From Taxillus chinensis (taxonomy: Eukaryota; Streptophyta; Magnoliopsida; Santalales; Loranthaceae): 64,000 bases of DNA. A model generated the notes under the pieces. That model was not told the DNA's origin and did not search any database. It worked only from the letters and a program-made list of their open reading frames with translations. Positions 42,159-53,148 of this stretch are shown here, piece after piece. The stretch lies in NCBI GenBank assembly GCA_023512835.1, contig CM042087.1, positions 6,516,550 to 6,580,549 of the forward strand, read 5' to 3'. The position numbers and the translations under genes are program-made. The stretch's first letter is position 1. Each line of letters opens with the position of its first letter.

Positions 42159-44133
42159 TGTAAGGACCCGTACCTTGAGTTAGTCACGCTTTGCCTTCCG
42201 AGTAGAGTTTTTCTAGATTTTGACCTAGTGAATGGGCTCAAATGAATTCACGTGCAAAAGGAAAGATGCTTAGAATGATGTCCTCTAACTACCACGAAGT
42301 TTCAGGCCAAACGGACGTGTATGTAAGGTGCACGTGAAATGGGTCCAATTCACGTGCAAGTGTGGTTGTCTTCTAAATGATGCAAGGAGGCTAGGGGTGA
42401 AGTTTGAGAGCATTTGGAGTGCATATGGAGTTGCACGTGAATTGGGAATTCACGTTCAAATTGGCATGCAGCCATATTTTTGCATGGTTCCCTTGGTTTT
42501 GACATTCTAATGATCTTTCTCCAAAGGACCATGTTGAAACTCTAAGTATTTTGGCCTATATGGGTGCGGAAAGGTGCTAACTTGTGTGATCAAAACTACG
42601 TCGTTTTGATCCTGGGTTTACTTAATCAAAACTATGTCGTTTTGATGTGGGTAGTGCCTATATAATGAGGGCTTGAGTTTGAGTTTAGGGTTCTTGTGTT
42701 CTCCTTTGCTGCAGCTGCTGCCAGAGAGAGAGAGAGAGAGAGAGAGAGGATCTCCGGGCTGTTGCCGTGGTGGTTCGCGTCGTTGGGAGCTGTCTAGCGT
42801 GGAGGTTAGGACAAAAGTCTGAGGTAGGGAATCATGTTCTTCCTAACTCTCATCTGTTCTAGGATATTCACCTATATATATATATATATAAATCCATATA
42901 GGTGTGATCTCCTATATGGATGTTGGCCTTCGGTGGCATGTTCCGTTGATTCGATGTTGAATTTGGCCTGAGGATTTTTTTTGGGTTTGTTTATGCCCAC
43001 CATGTGTTTGATGAAATGTCTGTGAGGCCTGCACACTATGTGTTTGATGAAATGTCTGTGAGGCCTGCATGCCATGTATTCAATATAATGCCTGTGAGAC
43101 CTTATAAATGGGTGTCAGATGATATACCTACGTGACTGGTGTGTACTGTGTTTGATTTGTATTTGATTCTAAGCCTATGAGGCTGATGTGTGTGGCTTGT
43201 ACCTGACCATGTTGGTCCCTCCGAAATAAAGTGTAAATGCTTGTCTTAGGTTTACATGTTGAGATGTAATGCTATGCTATTTTGTTGGTCTGTTTGAGAC
43301 CGAGGCGAGATATGGGCCAGGCACAATAGCTGGACCCCTTTGAGATTTGGCCAGGACGTGGTCCTGAGTCTCGGTGTAGCACTCACGACGGTGGGCTAAG
43401 TCTACACCCATTCCTGAGGGTAGGTATGGCGCCCGAGGAGGTGGTTGACCATATCTGACTCGGGTGGAAAATGTTGCATTGGTGTCCATGCAACATTCGC
43501 CTGGATGTGGTATGTCATGTCGCCGTGGTGGCGGGGTGTCCTCTCGCCCTCCAGGTGCGGGCTCAGGTAAAGAGTGTTTCCTGGGTGATGTTTGCTGCTT
43601 TAGCCTTAGGCACGACAATAAGACAAGCATACACATATCATGCATGTTGTAGAGCGGGACGGGTCCGGGGGAGACTGGATCCCTACTGAGCTATGGTTTG
43701 CTCACCCCTCCTATAAACTGTTCTTTTGCAGGGTTTAGTAGGCGGTAGGTGAAGGCTGAGGAGCTAGGCCCCTGGGGCTGGGAGTTTTATGCTATTTCCT
43801 TTGTTGTACTTTGGTTTTATGTTCTGGAATTTGGTTTGGTTTTATTTGTAACAGTACACCTGGCTTCATAGGGGTTTTTCCCCGACTGGGTTGTAATAAA
43901 CATTTAGTCTTTGAAATGAAATAAAATGAGATGTTGTTATTCAATTTGTGTTTGTGTGCATGGTTTGGGAGCAGGAGCATGCCCCTTGGCATGTTAGCCT
44001 GGTTGTGCAAGGTTTGGGACAGCACCCGTGCCAGAAGTCCTTTTTAGGTGCTTGCACCAACCCCTTGTCCCTTCGGGTGTGGGCATGGGCAGTCACTACT
44101 CATTTCCAAATGGAAGGAAATTGGGGCGTGACA
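42159..44133 (+). repeat. 3' LTR of element 5
   Basis: Collinear with 34699-36698 and nearly identical. It is shorter mainly because the GA repeat has fewer units (42722-42749). TATA box 42659-42666, stem-loop arms 42892-42902 and 42911-42921. Confidence 0.96.
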
Positions 44134-45331
44134 ATATTGGTGCCCAATCCTAAAGAAGGCCGTTGCTGATTATGTGAGGAGGTGTTTGACCTGCAGCGGT
44201 CAAGCGGAGATCTTGAGATATGCTTGGTGAGTTGCGATCAATGCTAGTGCCAAAGTGGAAATGGGACCACGTAACCATGGATTTTGTCACCTGGACTTCC
44301 TCATTCCTGGGGACACGACACTATCTAGGTTATTGTGGACCGATTAACCAAATCGGCGCATTTTATCCCAATTCAAGAGCTGGACCCGGTGAGGACTTTG
44401 GGACAGAGGTATCTTGATGTGATTGTGCGATTACATGGAGTCCCATTGTCTATTGTATCTGATCGGGATGCGAGGTTCACCTCTCGGTTTTGGAGACAGT
44501 TGTAGTGAGGCTTAGGTACCAGGGTGAACCTGAGTACGACCTTTTATCCGTAGATGGATGGTCGGTCGGAGCGGACGGTTCGACGCTCGAGGATATGTTG
44601 CGTGCCTATGTCTTAGATTTTGGAGGTTGTTGGGAGACTCACCTTCCTTTGGTGGAGTTCTCTTACAACAACAGTTATTAGGCCACAATTAGGATGGCTC
44701 GTATGAGGTGCTATATGGGCGGCCTTGTAGATCACCTTTGTGTTGGGCACAGATGGGAGAGACAGCGGTTCTCGGTCCCGATATGGTTCAAGAGACCACG
44801 AGAGATTGTGCGGCTGATTCGACATCATATGTTGACAAGACAGAGTAGCAGAAGTCCTACGCGGGTCGGAGGCATCGACCTTTGCGGTTTGAAGTGGGTG
44901 ATTGCATATTTTTGAGGCTTTCACCGCATCGAGGCCATCGAGGTTTGGACGTGGATCCAAACTCTCCCCTCGTTTTGTGGGGCCATTTGAGATTATTGCC
45001 ACCGTAGGCGCAGTGGCTTACCGATTAGCTTTGCCACCGGATTTGTGCGAGTACATGATGTGTTCCATGTGTCTCAATTGAGACAGTATCACCCAAATCC
45101 TTCTCATGTGTTGGACTATCACGAGATAGACTTGGATGATGATGGTGCTGTTGTTGAGATGCCGGCACAGATTTTGGACAAGCGGGAGCAAGTCGCAAGA
45201 CGATCCCACTAGTCCGGGTGTTATGGTAACACCGAGGCATGGAGGAGCAGACTTGGGAGAAAGAGAGCCGGATGCGGGTTCTTCATCCTGAGCTATTCAA
45301 GGACGACCGGTCTGTGGTGGGGACGATGTGA
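44134..45331 (+). pseudogene. Element 4 integrase and chromodomain, continued
   Basis: The frame resumes right after the ATATT duplication with AVADYVRRCLTC-type zinc finger coding, then [16 protein letters not shown] (frameshifted), [19 protein letters not shown] (about 44435-44500), SERTVR / [32 protein letters not shown], and RPCRSPLCW-type coding. The chromodomain is near 45110-45280 (LDYHEIDLDDDGAVVEMPAQILDKRE, RVLW, EEQTWEKESRM). It ends HPELFKDDRSVVGTM with TGA at 45329-45331. Both later catalytic residues are present, but frameshifts and stops near 44503 and 44680 disable it. Confidence 0.88.
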
Positions 45332-45567
45332 GGACCTTCCCTGAGGTATGAGTTATGTTTTATGCATTTGTTTTGCGTATGTTTTGTATGTGGTTCTACT
45401 AGAGATGTGGTTATTGTTTGTTGGCATCTTGTGAGCCTTTTTGGCTTGTTGTGAGTTGCATTGCACATGTGTGGTTGGTGATCATGTTAACGATCATGTG
45501 TTTGTATCTTGTTGTTGTGTGGTGTTTGAGCTTAGATTTTGCTGTCCTTTGGGCGTGTGTTTTATTT

Positions 45568-45598
45568 TCGAGGACGAAAAGTCCTAAGGTGGGGAGGA
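45568..45598 (+). other. Hairpin and polypurine tract of element 4
   Basis: TTTTCG-AGGA-CGAAAA, then CCTAAGGTGGGGAGGA against TGTAAAGACTCG. The T inside the purine run is a likely mutation. The bases 45332-45567 are untranslated. Confidence 0.85.
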
Positions 45599-46207
45599 TG
45601 TAAAGACTCGTATTTGGGTAATGTTGACAGATAGCCATTCTATAGGAATGCAACTATCCTGGATGGTAGTGTAGTCGTCGATGTGAGCATTTTGATAGTA
45701 CTTGGGCCCGATTCTGGGGTCGGGGCCCCGAGTGGCCCGATTGTTGACTTCTCGGGGTTTATTGGTTGACTTTGCGTTTAAGCGGTCATTTGAGTGTGAT
45801 AATATTTAAATAGTGTTGTGCTCCTCATTTGAGCATTTTGACTGGAATTTGACTCAATTTGGAGTTCGGGACCTTGGAGGTCAATTATTGTGTCGGGAGG
45901 TCAATTATTGACTAGGTCAATTAGTGGTCAATGATTGGCAAAAATATAAATAGAATGAAAAGTAAGAGCTTTCATTTTACGCTATCACGTTTGTGCGTTT
46001 GAGAGAGAGAACTTGGAAGCTTGAAGCCTTGGCGATTTGGGGCGATTTGGGTTCGTAGAGCTCAAAGAATGGCTCCAAGTAGGTATCCTTGAACTTCTTA
46101 TCTTGATTCAGTCTTTTGGTATGCACGAATTTGTCATGATTTATGAAATTTAGCATGAACCCTGGGTTTTGGTGCAAATCCAATTTTGGGTTAGATCTAA
46201 TGGTTTA
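45599..46207 (+). repeat. 3' LTR of element 4, left part
   Basis: Starts TGTAAAGACTCGTATTTGGG after the polypurine tract and does not align by eye with the other LTR subfamilies beyond its first bases. It is cut at 46207/46208, where the LTR of element 6 begins. The remainder is not recognised on the far side of element 6. It lacks the leader stem-loop and CACGTG pairs seen in the other LTRs. Confidence 0.75.
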
Positions 46208-49200
46208 TGTAATGACCCATGTATTGGAATGTGAGGAGTTAGTCATTGACCCGTAAAAATTGTGTCTATAGGTTTTGCGGCAAGTGCACCTGGTCAAGTA
46301 ATAAAATGGAGTATTAAGACTCGGTTATCGAACTCACAGGGAGGTAGCTAATGCCGTTAAGCAACAAACACTAAGCTAATAAGTTGATTTTATGTCTGGA
46401 CAATTGATTTTTCTTATACAAATAGTTTGAACGAAAAATGATTAAATTAGAATGTTGGCAAGCTATTGGTATAGAAATTTCAGTGATTAAGAATCTAGGG
46501 TCACAATGTTTACCACTCAATCGATTGTACTAGTCCTGGTTATGGCTCTTGTTCTTGATTTATGTTCTAGTTCATGTTCATGTTGATTATCTCCTGCCTA
46601 TCTTACATTTGGTCCATGCTAAGATAGACTTAAGGCTTTTATCTCATTTGGTCCATGTTAATAAAAGTAATCAAGGTAGATAAACAATCTAATAGTTGCA
46701 GACTTGGTCCATCATGCAATATTAAATCTAATTCACTAATGTTCCACCCTAAACAAGGGCTACGATTACCTAATTATGCATAAACTAGGCATTTCCATAC
46801 AAGCAAGTGAATTAAACAAGAACTGAATTCTATTTTATTGAACAACCATAACCAAACTGAATACAATTTATTGGGGGCTACATTGCTCCCCTAGACTAAC
46901 AAAACTACTCCATAATCATGACAAAAGCAATAACAATTTCGAGAAAGAACATGATTACGGTGACCAGGACAATAAAGGAAGACCCCAAGATGAACCAGGA
47001 CTCCGGCCTCCAAAGACTCCAGCGTCTGCGCCCAAAATCACTCCTTGCCAAGGACAATCCGATCTTTTAGCAACGGCTCAGCCTCTTTTCGAACTCAGAT
47101 CAGATTCTCCCACTCAAGATGATTTACAATGCCTCCAAAGACCCCTATTTATAGGATTTAGTGGGCCAAATTAGGGTTACAAAAGGTGTGCCCTAATTAT
47201 AAATGTGGTCGCAGCCAAAACGACGTCGTTTTGGTAAGTGACACTATTCGACGTTCTAGGCGCAATAAAACTCAAACTACACCAAATTTGACCCCAGTTC
47301 TTTAGAGGAAAATGATTAAAACAACAAAACACATCATTTGGAGCTCAAAAATGCCTGCACGCGAGAATGAACGTGAGAAGACCCTTTTCACGTGCGGCTC
47401 CAATTCGACTCAAATTTGCTCCAAAGCTTCCTCTTGAGTTGTAGAAGGCATCCATGCAATAAAATCCTTGCACGTGAGAATGCACGTGAGAAAGCCTTTT
47501 CACGTGCACCTTGATTTTGCCTTCATTTTGTTTCCATCTTCTTCCTATAGCTTCCTCTTGAGTGTATGGAGTGATCTAACCAAAGTGTGTGAAAAGGTTG
47601 CTCCAAAACCTGCCAAAAACACTCAAAAAGTACCACTATACACCAAACAGGGTCTTCCTAGGGGTTAGAGCAAATATGCGTAAAATATCATGCAAATAGG
47701 TACAAAACATACGTTAAAACACCCTATATAAGGTCTAGGATAACGTCATAAATGCACGTTATTAGTCACCGTTATGCCTTTTGAGTAGCAATTGTCGGTT
47801 TTTGGGAGTTTTCTTTCCACACACATTGTCTAGATCACTTTGAATATAGATGAGCAAGCATGAGGCAAAAGATGAGCTCAAGAGGGAACATATTGAGGTT
47901 ACACGTGACAATGGCTTTGTCACGTGCGGTGGTGTTTTTGCATGGGAGCCTTCCAGACTAAGTTATAAAGCTTGTGGCAAAATCTTAGGCCATTTGGAGC
48001 TTGCACGTGACAATGGTCTTTGTCACGTGTAGCCATGTTTTTGAACCATCACCTTGGTTTTGTTATTATAATAATCTTTTCATAAAGGGACATGTTTGAA
48101 TTATGGGTATTTTGTCATATGTCGATGCGGGAAGGTTGTAGCATGTTTTAATGAAAACTACATCGTTTTGATGATGGGGTTCACTTAATCAAAACTACGT
48201 CATTTTGATGTTGTGGTGTCTATATAAGGAGGTAGAGACCTCTTCTATTGGGGTTTTAGGGTTCATTCGCCGCGGCTATCACGAGAGAGAGAGAGAGAGG
48301 GAGATTGGGAGAGAGAGCTCCCGATCGTGGGCTGTCGTGGTTGTTCCCGTGGTTGCATGGCGTTTGGCGTGGAAGCAAGAGCGTGAGGATCCTTTGAGGT
48401 AGGGGTTCTGTCTCTTCTAGTACCCATTCGGGGGTTAGGCCCTGTGGTAGATGATTTGTAGAGTATCGTCGTTGTCTTTATAATATATATATATATATAT
48501 TGTAAATCCATATAGGTGTGATCTTCTATATGGATGTTGGCCTTCAATGGCATGTTTCATTTTATTCGACGTTGAGTCCGAGGTATGGGAACTCTCGGGG
48601 GTTCGTTTCGGGCTGGGGGCCTTAGAGGCCGTTGGGATGTCTATGGTTCGTTAGGCTTCGTTCCTTTGTAGGATTACGTGGGAAACCTTGGGGTTTCCGG
48701 GAGGGGGGGGGGGGGAATATACTTGATATAATGATTGTTGATCCAGATGCATACTATGTGTTTGTTTGTATGCCTGTGTGGCCGAGACGCATGTTATGTG
48801 TTTGATTGTATGCCTGTGTGGCTGAGATGTATGCTATGTGTTTGATTGTATGCCTAAGTGGCTGAGATGTATGTTATGTGTTTGATTATATGCCTGTGTG
48901 TGGCTGAGATTGGAGCCTGTGTGCCTGGAGCCTTCGAGGTGGTTATGGGGCCTAGTGGCTATGGAAGCCCGTGGTTGGTTATGGAGCCCGGTGGGTGTGT
49001 CAATGGTTGTACTGTTGATGTGGCTTGTTTGTGTATAAATGTTGATTATGGCCTGTCTGTATAGTATTGCCATGACACCGCACTTGTGCACGTCAACATG
49101 TAGTTGTTAGGAGCATGCTATGGGTTGGGGAGACATGATCCCTACTGAGCCGTGGTTGCTCACCCCTCCCATTGTGTTTTGTTAAGTTTTCAGGAACCTA

Positions 49201-49548
49201 CAGGCGTTAGGTAGGAACACCAAGGTGGAAGACAATTCGCTTTATTGCTTTGTTTAATATTATGTTGTGGTTATTTTTGTGGGACTTTTGTAACCCTAGT
49301 GGGGAGATATTGTAAGGGGAAATTTAATTGTAATAAAGCCATGTTTCATTTGTAAACACCTATTATCCTGGTTTGTAAATGATTATTATGTTTTAATTTG
49401 AATAAAGATACATGGTTTGTTCTTTCCGAATATGTATAGTGGGAGTTTGAGCTTTGTGTAGAGTTATTTTATCCCAACCCCTTGCCCACCGGGTGGGTAA
49501 AGGGGAGTCACATACCGGTTTCCCCGGGTTGAAAATTCGGGCGTGACA
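46208..49548 (+). repeat. 5' LTR of element 6, interrupted
   Basis: Pieces 46208-46245 and 47762-49548 together match the 3' LTR from 55997. CACGTG inverted pairs at 47902-47926 and 48004-48029. Palindromes lie near 48160 and 48188, TATA box at 48221-48228, GA repeat near 48282-48300, TA run 48482-48500, stem-loop arms 48506-48516 and 48525-48535 (one G-U), a 12-G run near 48704, and TTTGATTGTATGCCTGTGTG tandem units 48720-48905. The end is GGGCGTGACA. Confidence 0.92.
46246..47761 (-). mobile_element. LTR-like insertion in element 6 LTR, superfamily unknown
   Basis: A 1.5-kb insertion flanked by TTAGTCA (46239-46245 and 47762-47768), with no coding capacity. On the minus strand it reads like a solo LTR: CACGTG-type boxes (47340-47520), a CAAAACGACGTCGTTTTGG palindrome (47217-47235), a TATAAATA box (47146-47153), then a leader rich in GCAAGTGCAC- and ATCGAACTCACAGGG-type sequence (46270-46370). 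The termini are not a clean TG...CA. The upstream half resembles chromovirus U3 sequence, the downstream half does not. Confidence 0.6.
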
Positions 49549-49551
49549 AGT

Positions 49552-49563
49552 ATAGTGTTAGAG
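49552..49563 (+). other. Degenerate primer-binding site of element 6
   Basis: ATAGTGTTAGAGC just after the LTR end aligns with TGGTATCAGAGC with transitions at three positions. The following GTTAGAGCATGGTCTAGTTGG is shared with elements 1 and 3, which supports homology. Confidence 0.7.
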
Positions 49564-50040
49564 CATGGTCTAGTTGGCCTAGGGTTATAAGCGGATCTGG
49601 TTATCTTGAGTCCTTTGGAGGATCTTGGAGCGACATGCCTAATCAACATGGTCCTCTTTGAACCTCTAAAGTGTACTTGGGGTTGTCCGATCTGTGGTAG
49701 GATTGTATGCATTGGCATTAGGGCATTAGTTGCATTTGTTGTTTATATGTGATTGTGTGGTTAACTATAATAAAGCTTTAAATGTGATAGGAAATATGAA
49801 TAACGTGTTAAAGTTTTAATTGTGCAACTCTGATTTTGTGATAACTTGAGCATGAACGCAAGGAAAAGAATTTGTGGTATTGAAACCGTGTGCTTGTGAA
49901 CTTGAAGCTTGTGAAATGTGAACGAACTGAAAAATAACAATAATGTTGGTGTTCGTGAATGAAAGCATGTGATTTGAATGGTATTGTGTGGAATAAGCGA
50001 GGTTATGAGCAATGTGATGGGGTGTAAATTTGTATAGTCT

Positions 50041-50720
50041 ATGAAATGTGAATATATGCATTTGTGTAGTGATAATGGGTGTTACGGCTCAAACCGCTTA
50101 GTCGGTGAGAGAAGGGTGTTAACCTGGGTGCTACCTTTTCGTGTAGCCAATGTCTCTGAAACTGTAAACCGTGCGACTATCAAGGTAATAGAGGAGGCTG
50201 CGACTCAGGTTGGGCAAGTGGGAGAGTTGCGGGCTAAAGTAATAATCCAATCACGGCAGAGGTTGGTGTCTTGAGCCCAATTATTCAAGAGGTGAGGGAT
50301 GCAATTCGACAACCGATTAGGAGCGAGGTATGCCGAGAGTTGTCAACCCATATCATTGAGAGCTTGGGTGAGGATCAACTGAAGCAAAATTTTCCCAATT
50401 AACGGAAAGGACCTAAGAGGCGGAGGGCGCAATTTGAGAGTGGCCACGAGTTTCAAGATGGGGGCAACTCCCAACACTCCCATTTGAGTCACGTTTCCCA
50501 AAGGGTTGTGCCTGTTGTGGACAACCGGGACATTAGAAAAGAGAGTGTGCCAAGAAGCAATACCAGGTGTCGCCTCTGTAGAAAAGTAGGACATCTACGT
50601 ATAATCTATTTTTTTAGGACCAAGAGTGATGCTAGAGGACTGGTTCAGCGAGCTAGGGGTAAAGCGCAACGTGGAGTCTTGATTGGAGGCAGGAGGACTA
50701 CCTAGTGAGGCCAGTAGAAG
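50041..50720 (+). pseudogene. Element 6 gag remnant with two zinc knuckles
   Basis: Knuckle 1 is encoded at about 50505-50546 as CACCGQPGH, then a stop in place of one residue, then KREC. Knuckle 2 at about 50569-50610 reads CRLCRKVGHLRIIYF, with the last Cys changed to Tyr. The upstream EVRDAIRQPIRSEVC-like coding recalls the gag coil. The capsid core is not recognisable. The bases 49564-50040 show only scattered short frames. Confidence 0.65.
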
Positions 50721-51403
50721 AGCAAGGTAGAACTTTCCTTAATAGAGGGTATGATTTCAATTCTCGTGTGATAAGACTTCATTTTTATTGGCGGTATCGT
50801 GTCCCTTTAGTGATAGTTATTGGTTGAGTCTTATACTAGTTTATGTGAGGATGGGTGAACCTTTTATTGCTAAGTTCTTGGCAATTGAATTCGGTCGCTT
50901 GTGATGGAGGGGTATGCTCGTCGGGAGGGCTTTTGAGCCACAATTTTATGTTAAGTGAAGCTTAAGAGATCGTTTGGGTTACCATTTTGAATGGATGTGG
51001 TTGGTGACCTGATGAAAAAAAAAAGAAGTAAAATGAATAAATATATTTATAACACTAGAAGAATAATAAGGAACTAATAGTTCTAATAATACATAGATGG
51101 GTGTTGATTTTATTTGTGAGTGGTATTCAATTTTGGCACCCGTGGATAATAAAAGTAATCAAATCTTGTAGGATACCATTTGCTAGTGGGAGGGAATTTA
51201 GATTGGCTAGCTAGTAGAGCTTGAGGCGTGAAGTGATGGCTTGTGGGTTATTGTGTGACCCCTCCATGGCAACCTTGAATAATAGAAATATGTTTTTATA
51301 TAGATAAAGGTATGTGTTAGAGTACTACGTGAAAGGGATATTCCTATGGTTACCTTTCCAAGCGTTGGGGTTGAAGGGGGACAACACATCTAGTATAGCT
51401 CAT
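50721..51403 (+). other. Element 6 protease-region remnant
   Basis: Short similarities only (for example FIAKFLA near 50862, as in a protease start). It is heavily mutated, with an A-rich insertion near 51015. No reliable domain can be placed. Confidence 0.4.
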
Positions 51404-53148
51404 TGTAATGACCCGTGTTTTGGGTAGAACAAGCTGGAACGAAGATGAACAATACCTTGGGCGAACGCTTGGGTCGAAAGGTGGAAGACCCGAAGATTTG
51501 GGTCGTAGGGTCGAAGACCGATGGTCGAAGTTCGAAGGTTTGAGGGTCGAAAGTTAGATCTTCGAGATAGATCTTCGAGGCCGCGTTTCCAGCTAATCTT
51601 CGAAGGAGTGTTTCTACGAGTCTTCGTGGCTTGGTTGTTAGAGAGTGTAATGAGCTCAAGTGGGAGCGTGTAGAGGCTGCGTGTGACAATGACCATGTTC
51701 GGATTGTGGGTATTTTGTCCTGTGTGGAAGCGGAGTGGTTAGTTCATGTTTGATTTATCAAAACTACGTCGTTTTGATGGTGTGTTTCATTTATCAAAAC
51801 TACGTCGTTTTGATGGTGTGTTTCATTTATCAAAACTACGTCGTTTTGATGGTGGGATTTCATTTATCAAAACTACGTCGTTTTGATGGTGGGATTTCAT
51901 TTATCAAAACTACGTCGTTTTGATAAGTGAGGTCTATATAAAGAGGAGCTCTCTTTATTTTAGGTTTAGGGTTTTTGTTGTCAGCCGCCGCAGCCGTCAC
52001 GAGAGAGAGAGAGGGAGATTGAGAGAGAGGGCTCCGGTTCATGGTCTGTCGTTGTCATTCCCGTGGTTGGACAGCATTAAGCGTGGAGGCAAGAGCGTGG
52101 AGGATCTTTGAGGTAGGGGTTCTGTCTTTCCTGGTATGTTCCGGGGTTAGGCCCTGTGGATATTTTGTAAAGTTTCCATTGTTATTGCTATAATACTTAC
52201 ATGTAAATTCATATAGGTGTGATCTCCTATATGAATGTTCGCCTTCAATGGCGATTTTGGTGTGTTTTTGGTGTTCGTGTGATGCATGAAAAGTGTTCGA
52301 TAAAATGCCTGTGTGACATGCCTGCTACATGTTTGAGAAAATGCCTGTGCGGCCGGGTTTATGAGTCTGTGAATTTATGCACACCAATTGCTTGGTTTTA
52401 TACCTGTGAGGCTTTGCATGCTAAGTGTTCGATGTTATGTCTGTGTGACTAAGTGTGGCTGTCTTGTGTTCTTGGAACCCGGTGGTCGTGGAAGCCCGGG
52501 ACTGTTCTTGGAACCCGGTGGCCGTGGAAGCCCGGGATCTGTTCTTGGGACCCGGTGGTCGTGGAAGCCTGGGACTGTTCTTGGAACCCGGTGGTCGTGG
52601 AAGCCCGGGACTGTTCTTGGAACCCGGTGGTCGTGGAAGCCCGGGAGTGTTTATGTACCAGCCCGTGTATGATTGTATTTGTTTGTTATAGCCGGTAATT
52701 ATATCTGGTAGAATAATTGTAGCACGACACAACAGCTTGTACACAAGGCATGTAGATATTAGGTGCATGGGATGGGTTGGGGAGACATGATCCCTACTTG
52801 AGTTGTGGTTGCTCACCCCTCCTACCATGTTGTTTTCTTTACAGGAACCTACGGGCGTTAGGTGGGAACACCAAGGTGGAAGTCCTCCTTGTGGCTTGCT
52901 CATCATTATTTTGGGTTATCTTGCTTTTCTTTTTGTAACTTTGTAACCCCGGGGGAGATTGTAATGTGGAGTTCAATGTAATAAAAGTGTGTTTTGAACG
53001 TATTTGCTATGTTTGGACTCAATAAATATAAGGTTGTTCTCTGAATATAAAATGTGAGGTGTATGTTGTATTCCAACCCCTCTATCCAACTTGGGTAAAG
53101 GGAGGGTCACGTTCCGGTCTCCTCGGGTTGGAAATCCGGGGCGTGACA
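51404..53148 (+). repeat. Solo LTR with five tandem ACGT palindromes
   Basis: TGTAATGACCC to GGGGCGTGACA, 1745 bases, flanks CTCAT (51399-51403) and CTCGC (53149-53153), so the target duplication is imperfect. After the start is a block of GTCGAAG-type repeats (51470-51640). Then come five copies of the 22-base palindrome with ATCAAAAC and GTTTTGAT arms (51757, 51793, 51829, 51866, 51903), directly followed by TATATAAAG (51935-51943). The stem-loop arms are 52206-52216 and 52225-52235. A 36-base minisatellite of about five units fills 52468-52645. Poly(A)-type AATAAA lies near 53020. Confidence 0.9.
52468..52645 (+). repeat. 36-bp minisatellite (CCCGGTGG...GAAGCCCGGG) in LTR leader
   Basis: About five head-to-tail units of 35-37 bases, each with GGAACCCGGTGG and GTGGAAGCCCGGG, differing by single bases. 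Open frames across it are a product of the repeat and not genes. Confidence 0.92.

Larger units (their letters stand above)
34699..44133 (+). mobile_element. Element 5: full-length Del/Tekay-like chromovirus
   Basis: Complete 9.4-kb plus-strand element with target duplication ATATT (34694-34698 and 44134-44138), inserted in the integrase of element 4. It has LTRs of 2000 and about 1975 bases, an intact primer site and polypurine tract, and all pol domains. Several frameshifts and C-to-T stops (for example a TAG after FAYNNSY near 41292) disable it. The LTR starts TGTAAGGACCC like elements 1 and 3, but its R/U5 part ends TTGGGGCGTGACA and differs from theirs. Confidence 0.95.
23262..46207 (+). 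mobile_element. Element 4: old chromovirus in three pieces
   Basis: Plus-strand Ty3/gypsy element whose reading resumes exactly across two insertions. Pieces: gag to the start of RT (23262-24296); RT, RNase H and the start of integrase (33234-34698); integrase, chromodomain, polypurine tract and 3' LTR start (44134-46207). Element 3 with duplication GGCGG and element 5 with duplication ATATT separate them. The 5' part, including its 5' LTR, lies left of element E and outside the window. Its LTR begins TGTAAAGACTCG, a third subfamily. Many transition mutations mark it as the oldest chromovirus here. Confidence 0.88.

Noticed and set aside
48703..48716. G run as a G-quadruplex element
   Set aside because: A single homopolymer run near a dinucleotide-rich zone, of variable length in the paired LTR (56957-56965). 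More likely slippage or an assembly effect.
52388..52906. Repetitive open frames on both strands (LGTRWSWKPG / PRPPGSKN type)
   Set aside because: Same minisatellite effect inside the solo LTR at 51404-53148.
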